Source: Paenibacillus arenosi
GTDB taxonomy: Bacteria; Bacillota; Bacilli; Paenibacillales; Paenibacillaceae
NCBI RefSeq assembly: GCF_014841135.1
Contig: NZ_JACYTN010000001.1
Coordinates: forward strand, 616,378 to 680,377
DNA length: 64,000 bases
Reading direction: 5' to 3'
Shown: positions 27,192 through 35,807 of the stretch, one piece after another
How positions within the stretch are numbered: position 1 is the stretch's first letter
Layout of the letters: each line of letters starts with the position of its first letter
Made by a program: the position numbers and the translations under genes
The notes under the pieces: model-generated
The model's database searches: none
The model's input: the letters and a program-made list of their open reading frames with translations, nothing else
Told to the model about the DNA's origin: nothing

Positions 27192-27439
27192 AGCTGAGGA
27201 TCGCTACTCCTATTCAAAATGAACAATCAAGTACATTGTAAGTTATATGTATATTAGTTAACCTGCACACAAGTTGGAATGGGAGGCTGGGGACGATTTT
27301 CATATCATTTGATGTTTAGCCAGTAAATGCGCATGTACATGCCGTTTGCTGGCTTATTCGTCTAGTGGTATGTGAATGTAAACTTTTCGTATGAAAACAT
27401 CTGCTTGCGCCCATCTTATGAACTGTGGAGGTGATCATA

Positions 27440-27562
27440 ATGGCAGGAAGAAATAGTAAACCGAAAAATAATGGACCAGCTTCAAGCCCGAGCCGTATTG
27501 AGCAATTTGGAGATAAGCTTGCTGATGAGAGCGGGTTCAAGCCAAAGCGTGAGGGCGGTTAA
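27440..27562 (+). CDS. 40-residue basic, hydrophilic small protein
   Basis: MAGRNSKPKNNGPASSPSRI onward, ending KPKREGG, rich in Lys, Asn, Ser and Gly, no hydrophobic core. GTGGAGGTGATC is an excellent ribosome site seven bases before the ATG, and a strong terminator follows. The composition resembles minor small acid-soluble spore proteins and YuzL/SspN-type peptides, but no family match can be claimed. Confidence 0.6.
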   Translation: MAGRNSKPKNNGPASSPSRIEQFGDKLADESGFKPKREGG

Positions 27563-27616
27563 CGTAACAGTAGAAACAAGTTAAGTCATGTTCGTTTTAA
27601 ATAAACGAGGTCAATG

Positions 27617-27661
27617 AAGGGTAGCGGCTTTTAACAAAAGACCGCTACCCTTTGCTTTTTT
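27617..27661 (+). terminator. Terminator of the 40-residue protein gene
   Basis: AAGGGTAGCGG / CCGCTACCCTT perfect stem followed by a T-rich tail. Confidence 0.85.
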
Positions 27662-27898
27662 ATGAGTTGCTGCGAACTCTCTTGCTATGGTCAGAAATAG
27701 TTCCCATTTTATACGAATTTCAAGAGCCATTTGAAAAGTACTTTGTCGTATAATGAGAGCTGTCTCAAATCTTTTGTACATGCTTGGTGATATCATTTTT
27801 AGCTATAAAATGGCGTGGAATAAGGATAAAGTTCCGTATATCTGTTGACCTGGGGTTTATAAATGAAAAGGTAACAGCTACTAGAGAGGTGGTTGGCT

Positions 27899-28543
27899 TT
27901 GCCAAAAGGAAAGTCATTATATTTATTACTAGCGTTGATTTCATTCGGCATTATCATTTACGTTTCCTATATCAATTTTATTTATGATCCGCAAGCCGAG
28001 GAATTTTTAAGTCATAAAGAAGGGCTTAAGCGTCCGCTTCAACTTCCGTTATGGTTGAACGTGATGTATGTGCATGTTGTGTTTGCTTGTATGACACTTG
28101 TGTCTGGGCTGCTGAATTTCTCGACAAAGTTGTTACAGCGTTATCGTAAGTTTCATCGCTTCAATGGTTATATCTACGTCGTATCCGTATTTATGGTCGC
28201 GCTCACGTCAGGATATATGGCTCCTTATTCGACCGGCGGTAAGGCGAGCAGCATCGCATTCAATATGCTGAATATCATTTGGCCCTTTATGACCGGAATG
28301 GCGATTATAAGTATTCGAAAAAAGAAGCTGATTCAGCATCGTAAGTGGATGATTCGCAGTTTTGCTTATTGTTTTACGAATACATCTATACACTTGATTA
28401 CATTCGTTATTCATAAAGGATTTGGCTTCACCTATGTGAACAGCTATACGATAAGCATTTATTGTTCCCTAATTATTCTTCCTATTTTAGCGGAAATCGT
28501 TATTAGAAGGACACTGCCACGTACAAAACATACTTCTCATTAG
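27899..28543 (+). CDS. DUF2306-type membrane protein
   Basis: About 214 residues with six or so membrane spans. LLQRYRKFHRFNGYIYVVSV and LIQHRKWMIRSFAYCF are the His-containing motifs typical of DUF2306, a cytochrome-b561-like family of unknown function. TTG start; TTG at 27899 is placed well behind AGAGGTGG, and an alternative TTG lies two codons upstream. Confidence 0.75.
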   Translation: MPKGKSLYLLLALISFGIIIYVSYINFIYDPQAEEFLSHKEGLKRPLQLPLWLNVMYVHVVFACMTLVSGLLNFSTKLLQRYRKFHRFNGYIYVVSVFMVALTSGYMAPYSTGGKASSIAFNMLNIIWPFMTGMAIISIRKKKLIQHRKWMIRSFAYCFTNTSIHLITFVIHKGFGFTYVNSYTISIYCSLIILPILAEIVIRRTLPRTKHTSH

Positions 28544-28647
28544 AAATAAAGCTCTCCTGCGTGGTTCGTGACTTTTCCTCTGAGCAGTTATAAAATGGAA
28601 GTTGGAAGTTGTCTCTACTTTACGAATGTACACCATTGAGGGGGAGT

Positions 28648-29628
28648 ATGATGAAAGCTGTGGTGGTGGAGCAGTACGGCTCTACAGAACATATGAAATA
28701 TGTTGACATGGATCTACCTTCTTTTCACTCCAAACAAGTGTTGGTTCGTGTTCGCCGTACCTGTGTAAATTTCGCCGATATTAAAGCTAGACATGGGAAC
28801 AAAGGTAAAGGTACGCTACCCTTCATCCCTGGACTAGAGGCAATGGGAGTTGTTGAACAGGTTGGGACAGAGGTGACCTCTGTACGGGTGGGCCAGCGAG
28901 TTATCGCTTTCCCGTACAATGGGTCGTACGCACAATTTATTGTGGCTGATGAGAATTTAACTTTTGCAGTCTCAGATGATATTGATGATGATGTTGCAGG
29001 TGCATGTGGCATCGTTTCCTTGCTTTCTTACAAACTGCTAGCTGAAATAGCTCGTATCAAGGTAGGAGAATCTGTTCTTATTCATTCCGCTGCAGGTGGT
29101 GTTGGGACTACAGCCATACAAGTTGCTAGAGCGTTGGGCGCGGCCAACATTATCGGAACGGTGGGCAGTGTACATAAAATAGAAGCAGCCAAAAGTGCGG
29201 GTGCTGACCATGTATTACATAATGAATCCGAGGACTATATCGAACAGGTGAAGCAGCTTACAGCTGGTCGAGGTGTCGATATTATATTGGATTCCGTTGG
29301 TGGAGAGGTAACAGAACGAAGTGTGGAATATCTTGCTCCGTATGGACGGCTAATCGTGTTCGGCAATTCCTGTGGGGAGTATGGGAAACTGAATACGAAG
29401 GATTTCCATGCTAGCTGTCGCTCTGTGCTTGGGTACAGCTTTGGTACGACGAGGAAAGAACGACCTGAAAGCTTACGAGAAGCAGCGGCGCAAATATTTC
29501 TACTCTTCGAACAAGGGAGATTGGATATCAACATCGGCAGCCGCTTTTCCTTGCAGGATGCTGCACTTGCGCATGAATTAGTTGAAAGCAGAAATAGTAC
29601 GGGGAAAGTGCTATTAGTGGTAGAGTAG
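28648..29628 (+). CDS. Zinc-independent MDR-family NAD(P)H:quinone oxidoreductase
   Basis: A 327-residue medium-chain dehydrogenase/reductase: N-terminal GroES-like domain (NFADIKARHGNKG, FIPGLEAMGVVEQVG) and Rossmann domain with HSAAGGVGTTAIQVARALGA. It lacks the zinc-ligand Cys cluster of alcohol dehydrogenases, as expected for quinone oxidoreductases (QorA type). GGGGGAG lies before an ATGATG; either ATG could start. Electron acceptor unknown. Confidence 0.87.
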   Translation: MMKAVVVEQYGSTEHMKYVDMDLPSFHSKQVLVRVRRTCVNFADIKARHGNKGKGTLPFIPGLEAMGVVEQVGTEVTSVRVGQRVIAFPYNGSYAQFIVADENLTFAVSDDIDDDVAGACGIVSLLSYKLLAEIARIKVGESVLIHSAAGGVGTTAIQVARALGAANIIGTVGSVHKIEAAKSAGADHVLHNESEDYIEQVKQLTAGRGVDIILDSVGGEVTERSVEYLAPYGRLIVFGNSCGEYGKLNTKDFHASCRSVLGYSFGTTRKERPESLREAAAQIFLLFEQGRLDINIGSRFSLQDAALAHELVESRNSTGKVLLVVE

Positions 29629-29792
29629 CACATTACATTAGATGGTTACCTAACATACAGCGTTCCTTATAAAGAGAGGAGGAGCAGGAGAGCTGTCTAG
29701 AAGCCTGATAAGGTTGAGACAAATGGTTCGTTCAGTCAAAAAGGCTCAATAAGGCTTTAAGCGCTTCATGAGTGAAGCTCCTGCGCATTATT

Positions 29793-30191
29793 ATGAATAT
29801 CATGTATATGGACACGAAAGAAATTCAAGCAGAGGATGTTTCACGTGTATTCGAAACGTCTGGCATTAATAGGCCTTATCAGGACTTTGATAGATTGAAA
29901 CGAATGATTGAGAATTCGGATATCGTTATTACGGCATGGCATGAGGGAAAAATGATTGGCATGGCGAGAGCGGTAACCGATTACTCATACTGCTGCTATT
30001 TATCTGATCTAGCAATAGACAAGGATTATCAAAAAGGTGGTATTGGAAGGAAGCTCGTCGATCTTGTTAAAGAGAAGATGGGTGAGGAATGCTCATTGGT
30101 ATTGTTATCGGCACCAGGTGCTATGGACTATTATGAAAAGCTTGGATTTAGTAAAGTAGATAATGCTTTTGTCATAAAAAGAGTAAAATAG
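29793..30191 (+). CDS. GNAT-family N-acetyltransferase
   Basis: About 132 residues. Acetyl-CoA site DLAIDKDYQKGGIGRKLVDL (Q/RxxGxG/A type) and a C-terminal APGAMDYYEKLGFSK strand pattern identify a GNAT. There is no good ribosome site at any of several closely spaced ATGs or the upstream GTG, so the start is uncertain. Substrate unknown. Confidence 0.75.
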   Translation: MNIMYMDTKEIQAEDVSRVFETSGINRPYQDFDRLKRMIENSDIVITAWHEGKMIGMARAVTDYSYCCYLSDLAIDKDYQKGGIGRKLVDLVKEKMGEECSLVLLSAPGAMDYYEKLGFSKVDNAFVIKRVK

Positions 30192-30274
30192 TACAAACAA
30201 TTAGACGTGTACATAATTGAAAAATGTGTGGTAAAATATGTATCAATCATCACGGTATCGTTTACTGCATCATG

Positions 30275-30320
30275 AGCCTTAGAAGTGGAAATGTTGGTAT
30301 TCTAGTTCTAAGGCTTTTTG
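30275..30320 (+). terminator. Terminator of the GNAT gene
   Basis: AGCCTTAGAA / TTCTAAGGCT perfect ten-base stem with a 21-base loop and five T. Confidence 0.75.
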
Positions 30321-30363
30321 AATTTTCACCCGCCTGATGTACGAACATAATAGGGGGAGTTCT

Positions 30364-31596
30364 ATGAAGAAATACGTCTTGCTAGGGATAGCCTTGTTAA
30401 CTCTACTCGTTGTTGCAGGATGTGCAAAATCACCATATCCAGAGGATGATGCTTATCATGCTCAATGGGACTACCCGTATATGTATGCTGGACAAGGTCT
30501 AGAGACAGCACGGACAGAGCAAGGTCATTATTTTTTGTTCAATAATTTAATTTATTTTATGGAAAATGATAGCACGAAACCGCAATTTATCGATACGCGT
30601 ACTGAGGGGGAATGTACAGAAAGTCCAAACCGAAGCAATTGCTTAGCGTATGTAGAAAGAACACATCAGGCAATTGAGAGATGGAATACTCATTTTGAAC
30701 CGCCACGTTATATGCAATACTATGATTCTAAATTATATGTGCTGGAAAACAAATTTAATCCCAAACAAGAGCATGAGCATTCGACCTATACGTGGCAACT
30801 AACTAGCAGGGACGTCGACGGCAGCAACCGTGAAGTAGTGAAGACATTTGAAGCTCCACCAGATTCGTTAGCGCTGCATCGTGGTTATCTCTATTATTCA
30901 ATCTGGGAAAAGAATAAGGATGGTGCTGAACAAGTTAAAGTGCTGAAGTCGAAGCTTGCGAAACTCGACAGGGAGCCAGAAATTATCTATAGCGAAACGG
31001 ATAACATTCTTTCAGTTACGACCATCACTCCATATGGGAATCAGCTGTATTGGACGAAGCTCACGAAAGATAATTATAAAATACAACGATATGATTTGAA
31101 CAAGGAAGAGATAAAGACTCTTTTTGATCGTAAAGATGGCAGCTATAACTTTTTACTAAGTATTTCTGAGAATAGACTTTACTTCTCTTATTTATATCGA
31201 AAAATGGAGGACACAAGGTCTCACAAGTTGTATTCATCAGATCTTCAAGGCAAGAACATCGTAGAGGAGCAGATCGAGTATCCTCCTGTCTTTTCGCATA
31301 TGTACAAGGACAAGAACTACTCTTATATTTATCCTTCGGCAGGCTATGTTCGTTCTTATAAGTTGGATGTGCCGCTTACCTTAAACATCTTTAAACAAAA
31401 TAAAAAAGTTCATGAAGTGGATATGTCTTCTTTACCATCAGAACCTGAACTTGTCGCTGGTGATGAACGTTATATGTTTATGCGAATTAATCAGGGAACC
31501 AACAGTTCGCTATTATATTTGGATAAAAGTCAAATTGAATCTGGGCAAGCTGCTTTTAAGCCGCTGCTAGGAGCCGATCCTACTTTGGTGAAATAG
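30364..31596 (+). CDS. Secreted lipoprotein with predicted beta-propeller
   Basis: A 410-residue protein. Signal sequence MKKYVLLGIALLTLLVVAGC ends in a lipobox VAGC (Cys20), so it should be lipid-anchored outside. The mature part is rich in Tyr/Trp and alternates short YxSxLxGxN-like strand turns (KLYVLENKFN, YLYYSIWEKNKDG, QLYWTKLTKDN, RLYFSYLYRK), the pattern of DUF5050/TolB-like propellers. GGGGGAG lies before the ATG. Function unknown. Confidence 0.8.
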   Translation: MKKYVLLGIALLTLLVVAGCAKSPYPEDDAYHAQWDYPYMYAGQGLETARTEQGHYFLFNNLIYFMENDSTKPQFIDTRTEGECTESPNRSNCLAYVERTHQAIERWNTHFEPPRYMQYYDSKLYVLENKFNPKQEHEHSTYTWQLTSRDVDGSNREVVKTFEAPPDSLALHRGYLYYSIWEKNKDGAEQVKVLKSKLAKLDREPEIIYSETDNILSVTTITPYGNQLYWTKLTKDNYKIQRYDLNKEEIKTLFDRKDGSYNFLLSISENRLYFSYLYRKMEDTRSHKLYSSDLQGKNIVEEQIEYPPVFSHMYKDKNYSYIYPSAGYVRSYKLDVPLTLNIFKQNKKVHEVDMSSLPSEPELVAGDERYMFMRINQGTNSSLLYLDKSQIESGQAAFKPLLGADPTLVK

Positions 31597-31646
31597 ACGA
31601 TTTAAGACGGGTTACACTATCACTTTACTACTAGGAGATGAATGTC

Positions 31647-32123
31647 ATGAGTGCACAATTTGAAGCGGTTCAAGCAACGATACAAGATTTAGAGGCAGTA
31701 GCGGAAATATTCGATCAATATCGTATATTTTATGGACAACAGTCGGATGTAGAGCAAGCTCGCTCGTTTTTATTCGATCGATTTGAACATCGTGAATCTA
31801 TTATTTTTATCGTAAGAGATAAAGGTACAGCTGCAATTGCTGGCTTTACGCAGCTTTATCCTGTGTTCTCTTCTATTTCCATGGAGCGATCTTTACTATT
31901 AAATGATCTGTATGTGAGTGAAGCGTATCGCAGACAAGGAATAGCGCAACTGCTGCTGGATGCAGCGAAGCAATACGCTCAATCGATCAAAGCGAAGGGG
32001 CTTGAGTTGTCCACAGCGATTGATAATAAGCAAGCGCAGCGTTTATATGAGCGTAATGGATATGGTCGTGATGAAGAATACTATCATTATTATCTAAGTG
32101 TAAAAGGAAATGACGCTGTCTGA
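31647..32123 (+). CDS. GNAT-family N-acetyltransferase
   Basis: 158 residues; LLLNDLYVSEAYRRQGIAQL is the acetyl-CoA binding motif A and STAIDNKQAQRLYERNGY the family C-terminal motif. The ATG after AGGAG (nine bases) is chosen over one nine bases upstream. Followed after 44 bases by another GNAT gene. Confidence 0.85.
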   Translation: MSAQFEAVQATIQDLEAVAEIFDQYRIFYGQQSDVEQARSFLFDRFEHRESIIFIVRDKGTAAIAGFTQLYPVFSSISMERSLLLNDLYVSEAYRRQGIAQLLLDAAKQYAQSIKAKGLELSTAIDNKQAQRLYERNGYGRDEEYYHYYLSVKGNDAV

Positions 32124-32167
32124 CATAAAGGGTTTATTAGGTAAAGTAGAGGAATGCGTGTGGGAGG

Positions 32168-32722
32168 ATGGTGCAGGCAGTGGTATTGTTTCAAGAACAA
32201 GAACTATCGATTAGGCAACTTGAGCGTGGTGATGTTGATTTACTCGTGAAATGGTTATCTGATCCCGCCGTTCTCATGTACTACGAAGGCCGTGATCGTC
32301 CGCATAATACAGAGATGGTCGTAGAAAGTTTCTTTGGGGATCAAGGGTCAGGAGAGGCACGTTGCATCATCCAATATGAATCCAAGGACATTGGATATAT
32401 TCAGTTTTATCCAATTGATGAAGAAGAAATACAGAAGTACGGGTATGAGTCGTACCATGGTCAAGTGTATGGAATGGATCAGTTTATTGGGGAAACCGAT
32501 TATTGGAATCGTGGGATCGGCACGCGTCTCGTTCGAGCAACAGTGGAGTATCTCATTGCACATAAAGGTGCAACCAAGATCGTTATGGACCCGCAAGTTC
32601 GAAATGAACGCGCATTGAGGGTTTATGAGAAAGCGGGCTTTTCTAAGAAAAAACGACTGGAGAAGCATGAATGGCATGAGGGAGAAATGAGAGATTGTTG
32701 GCTGATTGAATATGATGCGTAA
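32168..32722 (+). CDS. AAC(6')-like GNAT acetyltransferase
   Basis: Up to 184 residues resembling the aminoglycoside 6'-N-acetyltransferase branch of GNATs: WLSDPAVLMYYEGRD, GQVYGMDQFIGE, WNRGIGTRLVRATVEYL and KIVMDPQVRNERALRVYEK. Chromosomal genes of this type occur widely in soil Bacilli; resistance activity cannot be inferred from sequence. GGGAGG is directly next to the first ATG, so a GTG at codon 5 may be the actual start. Confidence 0.75.
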   Translation: MVQAVVLFQEQELSIRQLERGDVDLLVKWLSDPAVLMYYEGRDRPHNTEMVVESFFGDQGSGEARCIIQYESKDIGYIQFYPIDEEEIQKYGYESYHGQVYGMDQFIGETDYWNRGIGTRLVRATVEYLIAHKGATKIVMDPQVRNERALRVYEKAGFSKKKRLEKHEWHEGEMRDCWLIEYDA

Positions 32723-32747
32723 CCATCAGCTATACAGGGGGTCAGTG

Positions 32748-32777
32748 AAGGATCGTCCATTGGGGACGGTCCTTTTT
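32748..32777 (+). terminator. Terminator of the AAC(6')-like gene
   Basis: AAGG-at-CGTCC / GGACG-gt-CCTT with T run. A second hairpin (GGGACTAGC / GCTAGTCCC, 32801-32835) follows and may stop the convergent LPMO gene. Confidence 0.8.
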
Positions 32778-32862
32778 GATTGGGATGCTACTTATGTAAA
32801 GGGACTAGCCTGTTAACTCGAACGAAGCTAGTCCCTATTTTATCCCAGAAATGGAGAAATGA

Positions 32863-34212
32863 TTACTGCAGCTGCCATAAAGATGGCACGTTTGCAGGTT
32901 CCCAACCTACGAGCGACGTATGCGGCTGACGACATTTATAAACAGCTCCGTTATAAGAAACGAGGGTACCTGTTGTATAAGCTGTATTCGGTGCCCATGC
33001 TGGAACGGTTGGTTGAGAAGTAGTCGTACCTGTCACCGTGCTTGCTGTTGACTGGTTGCCCGATGCATCTAACGCAAACACATTAAACGTATAGGAGGTG
33101 GATGGGGTAAGACCTGTGACGGTGTAAGAAGTTGTCGTGCCCGATACAGTTGCGACTAAAGTAGCGCCGTTATAGACACGGTAGTTAGTTACGCCAATAT
33201 TGTCTGTGGAAGGATTCCACATGAGCTGAATGCTATTAGCTGTCGGCGTTCCCATGACATGCAGATTGCCTGGTGCAGTAGGTGGTGTGTTGTCTGGTAC
33301 GAGCGGATTGGTTGTGACGGTAATGCTGTTGCTATCCGGGGACAGATTGCCTGCGGCATCAAATGCTTTCACTTTTAGCGTATAGGCTGTGTTTGGCGAT
33401 AATCCCGTAACATTATAGTTGAGGGTACTGCCGGAAACGGTACCTACGAGTGTGGAGCCTGAATAGACATTGTATCCTGTTACCCCTACAGCATCTGTAG
33501 ATGCGCTCCAAGTTAAGGCGATGCTATTCGTTGTTTTGGATGGGGATGCTAATGCTCCAGGAGCAGTAGGTGCAGTTGTATCAACTGGATTGGAGCCTCC
33601 AAAGTTCACATCGATTACATTATAGAAGGCATTGCCTGTATCCGCGATTTCCCAAACAGCTAGAATGACATGATATCCGGAGCGAGAAGGTACATTACAT
33701 GTGTCGGTATAAGTGGCAGGTGGCTGAGTGCGATTGTAAGGGACGTCACAGAATGGTGTTAAATCGAAGGAGTTGCGGCTAAGTGCGGCATTTGGATTCC
33801 AGTTTGGCTTCGTAATATAGTATTTCCAACTTGCGGTTGAGTGTCGTGCGGTAAGTGTCCATTTAAATGTGTTTGTACCAGAAGAGATATTTACTTTCGC
33901 CCAACGAGTGGAAGATTGCTCATCCAGCTTCGGGAAAATGCCGCCTGCGCTGGCTATTTTGCCATCGGCAGGACCAGCTGCTGGGAATCCTTTAGGTGCC
34001 TCTAAGCTTTGCGGCTCATATATAATTGCGCCACAATCTGTATTTTGTCCTAGTTTGCATAGATAGGCTCGGCTTGCTGGACCATCGACATAACCGTGCG
34101 CGGAAGCTTGTTGAGAGAACAGGGTGAAAGCGAGCAAGGCAACAACGGCGGCACCACAGCTAATGAAAAGGTGTTTCAAGGTGAAGCGGGACATGCTAAG
34201 CGATTTGTACAT
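32863..34212 (-). CDS. Lytic polysaccharide monooxygenase (AA10) with two FN3 domains and a CBM5/12
   Basis: A 449-residue secreted protein. Signal peptide ends ASA before His39, the N-terminal histidine of the copper brace ([12 protein letters not shown]). The AA10 domain covers about residues 39-207, with [16 protein letters not shown] carrying the second histidine and [17 protein letters not shown] near its end. Two fibronectin type III domains follow (each with TAPTAPG/TPPTAPG and [16 protein letters not shown]), then a CBM5/12 with [20 protein letters not shown]. It oxidatively cleaves chitin or similar polymer. GGAGG is seven bases before the ATG. Confidence 0.93.
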   Translation of the reverse strand: MYKSLSMSRFTLKHLFISCGAAVVALLAFTLFSQQASAHGYVDGPASRAYLCKLGQNTDCGAIIYEPQSLEAPKGFPAAGPADGKIASAGGIFPKLDEQSSTRWAKVNISSGTNTFKWTLTARHSTASWKYYITKPNWNPNAALSRNSFDLTPFCDVPYNRTQPPATYTDTCNVPSRSGYHVILAVWEIADTGNAFYNVIDVNFGGSNPVDTTAPTAPGALASPSKTTNSIALTWSASTDAVGVTGYNVYSGSTLVGTVSGSTLNYNVTGLSPNTAYTLKVKAFDAAGNLSPDSNSITVTTNPLVPDNTPPTAPGNLHVMGTPTANSIQLMWNPSTDNIGVTNYRVYNGATLVATVSGTTTSYTVTGLTPSTSYTFNVFALDASGNQSTASTVTGTTTSQPTVPAWAPNTAYTTGTLVSYNGAVYKCRQPHTSLVGWEPANVPSLWQLQ

Positions 34213-34867
34213 AAAACTACCTCCTTGTAATATGGGTTTTGATGAATTTGGTTGTTAGTTTGATCACTCCTCCTTTCCACAACAACATTCTATTGAACAA
34301 GGTTGCATAATATGAGGGCAATTTGAAGATTTAAGTCAAAAGCTTGTACCCAAAATGGTGGGAGTCGACGAAAAGCTTCGTATTACGAGGAATTAAATGA
34401 AGGGATTACTTTTTTTGTTTAGAGATATAGAAGTAGAGATGTGAATTGTATACGTTTTATTCACTATGGAATAAAGAAATGGGTTAAAATTTGCAGTTAG
34501 TTTACCGCATTTTGAAGGTAGGCGATTTTCCACGGTGATTATTCGCCTCATCTTCTTGTAAATGCCTTGTAGAGATGCTTGGCAAGGCAAAGGCTGTGCT
34601 TAAATAGAGTGAGAGATATGAATACAATGATATTGTTTAGTGTACCAGTAAGCACGTATTAATAAGTCTAAATGAAAAGGTGCGTGGAATGGTTTTTTCA
34701 ATATAACGTACTCCATTTACAACCGTTAAAGAGTGTATGTTCAAAATTAAAAATGATGTATTCGTCACGTATAAAACAGCTGTGTCTTAGACACAGCTGT
34801 TTTCGTAAAAGTTTAGTTTCCAATATTGATTTCGGTCTAATAACGGTGTGGACATAACAAAAATAAG
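34213..34867. other. 655-base region without a convincing gene
   Basis: AT-rich. It holds the promoter of the LPMO gene and a terminator near 34,790. Open frames in it lack ribosome sites and coding character. Confidence 0.5.
34773..34803. terminator. Terminator hairpin
   Basis: AAAACAGCTGTGT / ACACAGCTGTTTT perfect 13-base stem with a five-base loop, symmetrical A and T flanks; it lies downstream of the convergent minus-strand gene that ends at 34868. Confidence 0.75.
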
Positions 34868-35431
34868 TTAACTGCCAAGTAGAGTAATGGAGACATCATC
34901 GATAGTTATATCTGTACCTATAGTAGAAGAAAATAAGAATATTTCTAAATCAAAAGAAGTATTCCCTCTTTCTCCTGGTATTTGAAATGTATCTATAAAT
35001 TGCCTATATGTGTTCATAGGTATAGCGGATATCCCATAAATAGCTGGTAATCCACCAAGCCTTACTCTGACTTGCCCGAGCGTAGATACAACATTCCTAC
35101 GTAGCCACATAGAAACTTGATAGCTTCGACCCCGCTTTAAATTCGATATTTTTTGTTTTAGTGCCATGACTGTATTTTCTACACAAAGCATTCTTGCGGC
35201 TTGTAATCCACTATGAGGGGTAACTGTTGTTACAAATATTTGCCCAAGTTGAGAAGGAGGGCCAGGATTCCAAGGGCTTAGTGTTCTGTTTTCAAATCCA
35301 GGATTTTTAATGGTAGCTTGAGTAGGCTGAGGTAGCAGTAATGTTTTATAGTTTCGTGATGACGGTACAGTTGCTTGGTGATTTTTATGCTTACGAACTG
35401 CTTTTCTATTACCTATTTTTCTACTTGGCAT
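34868..35431 (-). CDS. Jelly-roll (carbohydrate-binding-like) domain protein
   Basis: 187 residues. A basic 30-residue N-terminus without a signal peptide precedes a beta-sandwich domain recognisable by NPGFENRTLSPWNPGPP at its start, GLQAARM, ISNLKRGRSYQVSMWLRR and DITIDDVSITLLGS at its end. The pattern is that of DUF642/CBM-like or NTTRR-F1-type domains of Bacillus-group surface proteins. Ligand unknown. A terminator follows it. Confidence 0.6.
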   Translation of the reverse strand: MPSRKIGNRKAVRKHKNHQATVPSSRNYKTLLLPQPTQATIKNPGFENRTLSPWNPGPPSQLGQIFVTTVTPHSGLQAARMLCVENTVMALKQKISNLKRGRSYQVSMWLRRNVVSTLGQVRVRLGGLPAIYGISAIPMNTYRQFIDTFQIPGERGNTSFDLEIFLFSSTIGTDITIDDVSITLLGS

Positions 35432-35590
35432 ATTGGTTACTCTCCTCGACGTTGATAAGGTTCCTATCTATGATTATCATATTCATTCTTTTAATAGAGG
35501 TGAAATAAATAGATTAACGGCAGAGATAGGCATAAGCGATAATGAAGCTATCGGTTGCTAATTATCAGCACATTAATAATATGTCAACGT

Positions 35591-35634
35591 AAAAGGATCG
35601 ACATGGAGTGCTCTCCATCCGATCCTTTTTATTT
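35591..35634 (+). terminator. Strong hairpin terminator in the 376-base gap 35432-35807
   Basis: AAAAGGATCG-ac-ATGGAG / CTCCAT-cc-GATCCTTTT plus T. On the + strand no obvious gene precedes it. Nothing else was seen in this gap except the presumed promoter of the following gene. Confidence 0.7.
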
Positions 35635-35807
35635 TGAGAGATAACACTCCCATTACATTTGCAAATAACTTTAATGCACCGTTAACAGCCGTTTGACACA
35701 ATGCGAAATGAAGGGGATTACAATAAATCTGTACGAAAATGATGTGTTACATGTTACATCCTATCAACAGACTCTACAAATTCTACTGAACTAGAGGTGC
35801 CTGCGAA

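Noticed and set aside
26637..27775. AGCTGTCTCAA-like words at 26,637, 27,757 and (partly) 29,689 as IS or MITE ends
   Set aside because: Only about ten bases are shared, with no second inverted end or internal similarity.
34672..34857. 61-codon frame on + strand
   Set aside because: No ribosome site, it runs through a perfect terminator hairpin, and the composition is not coding-like.
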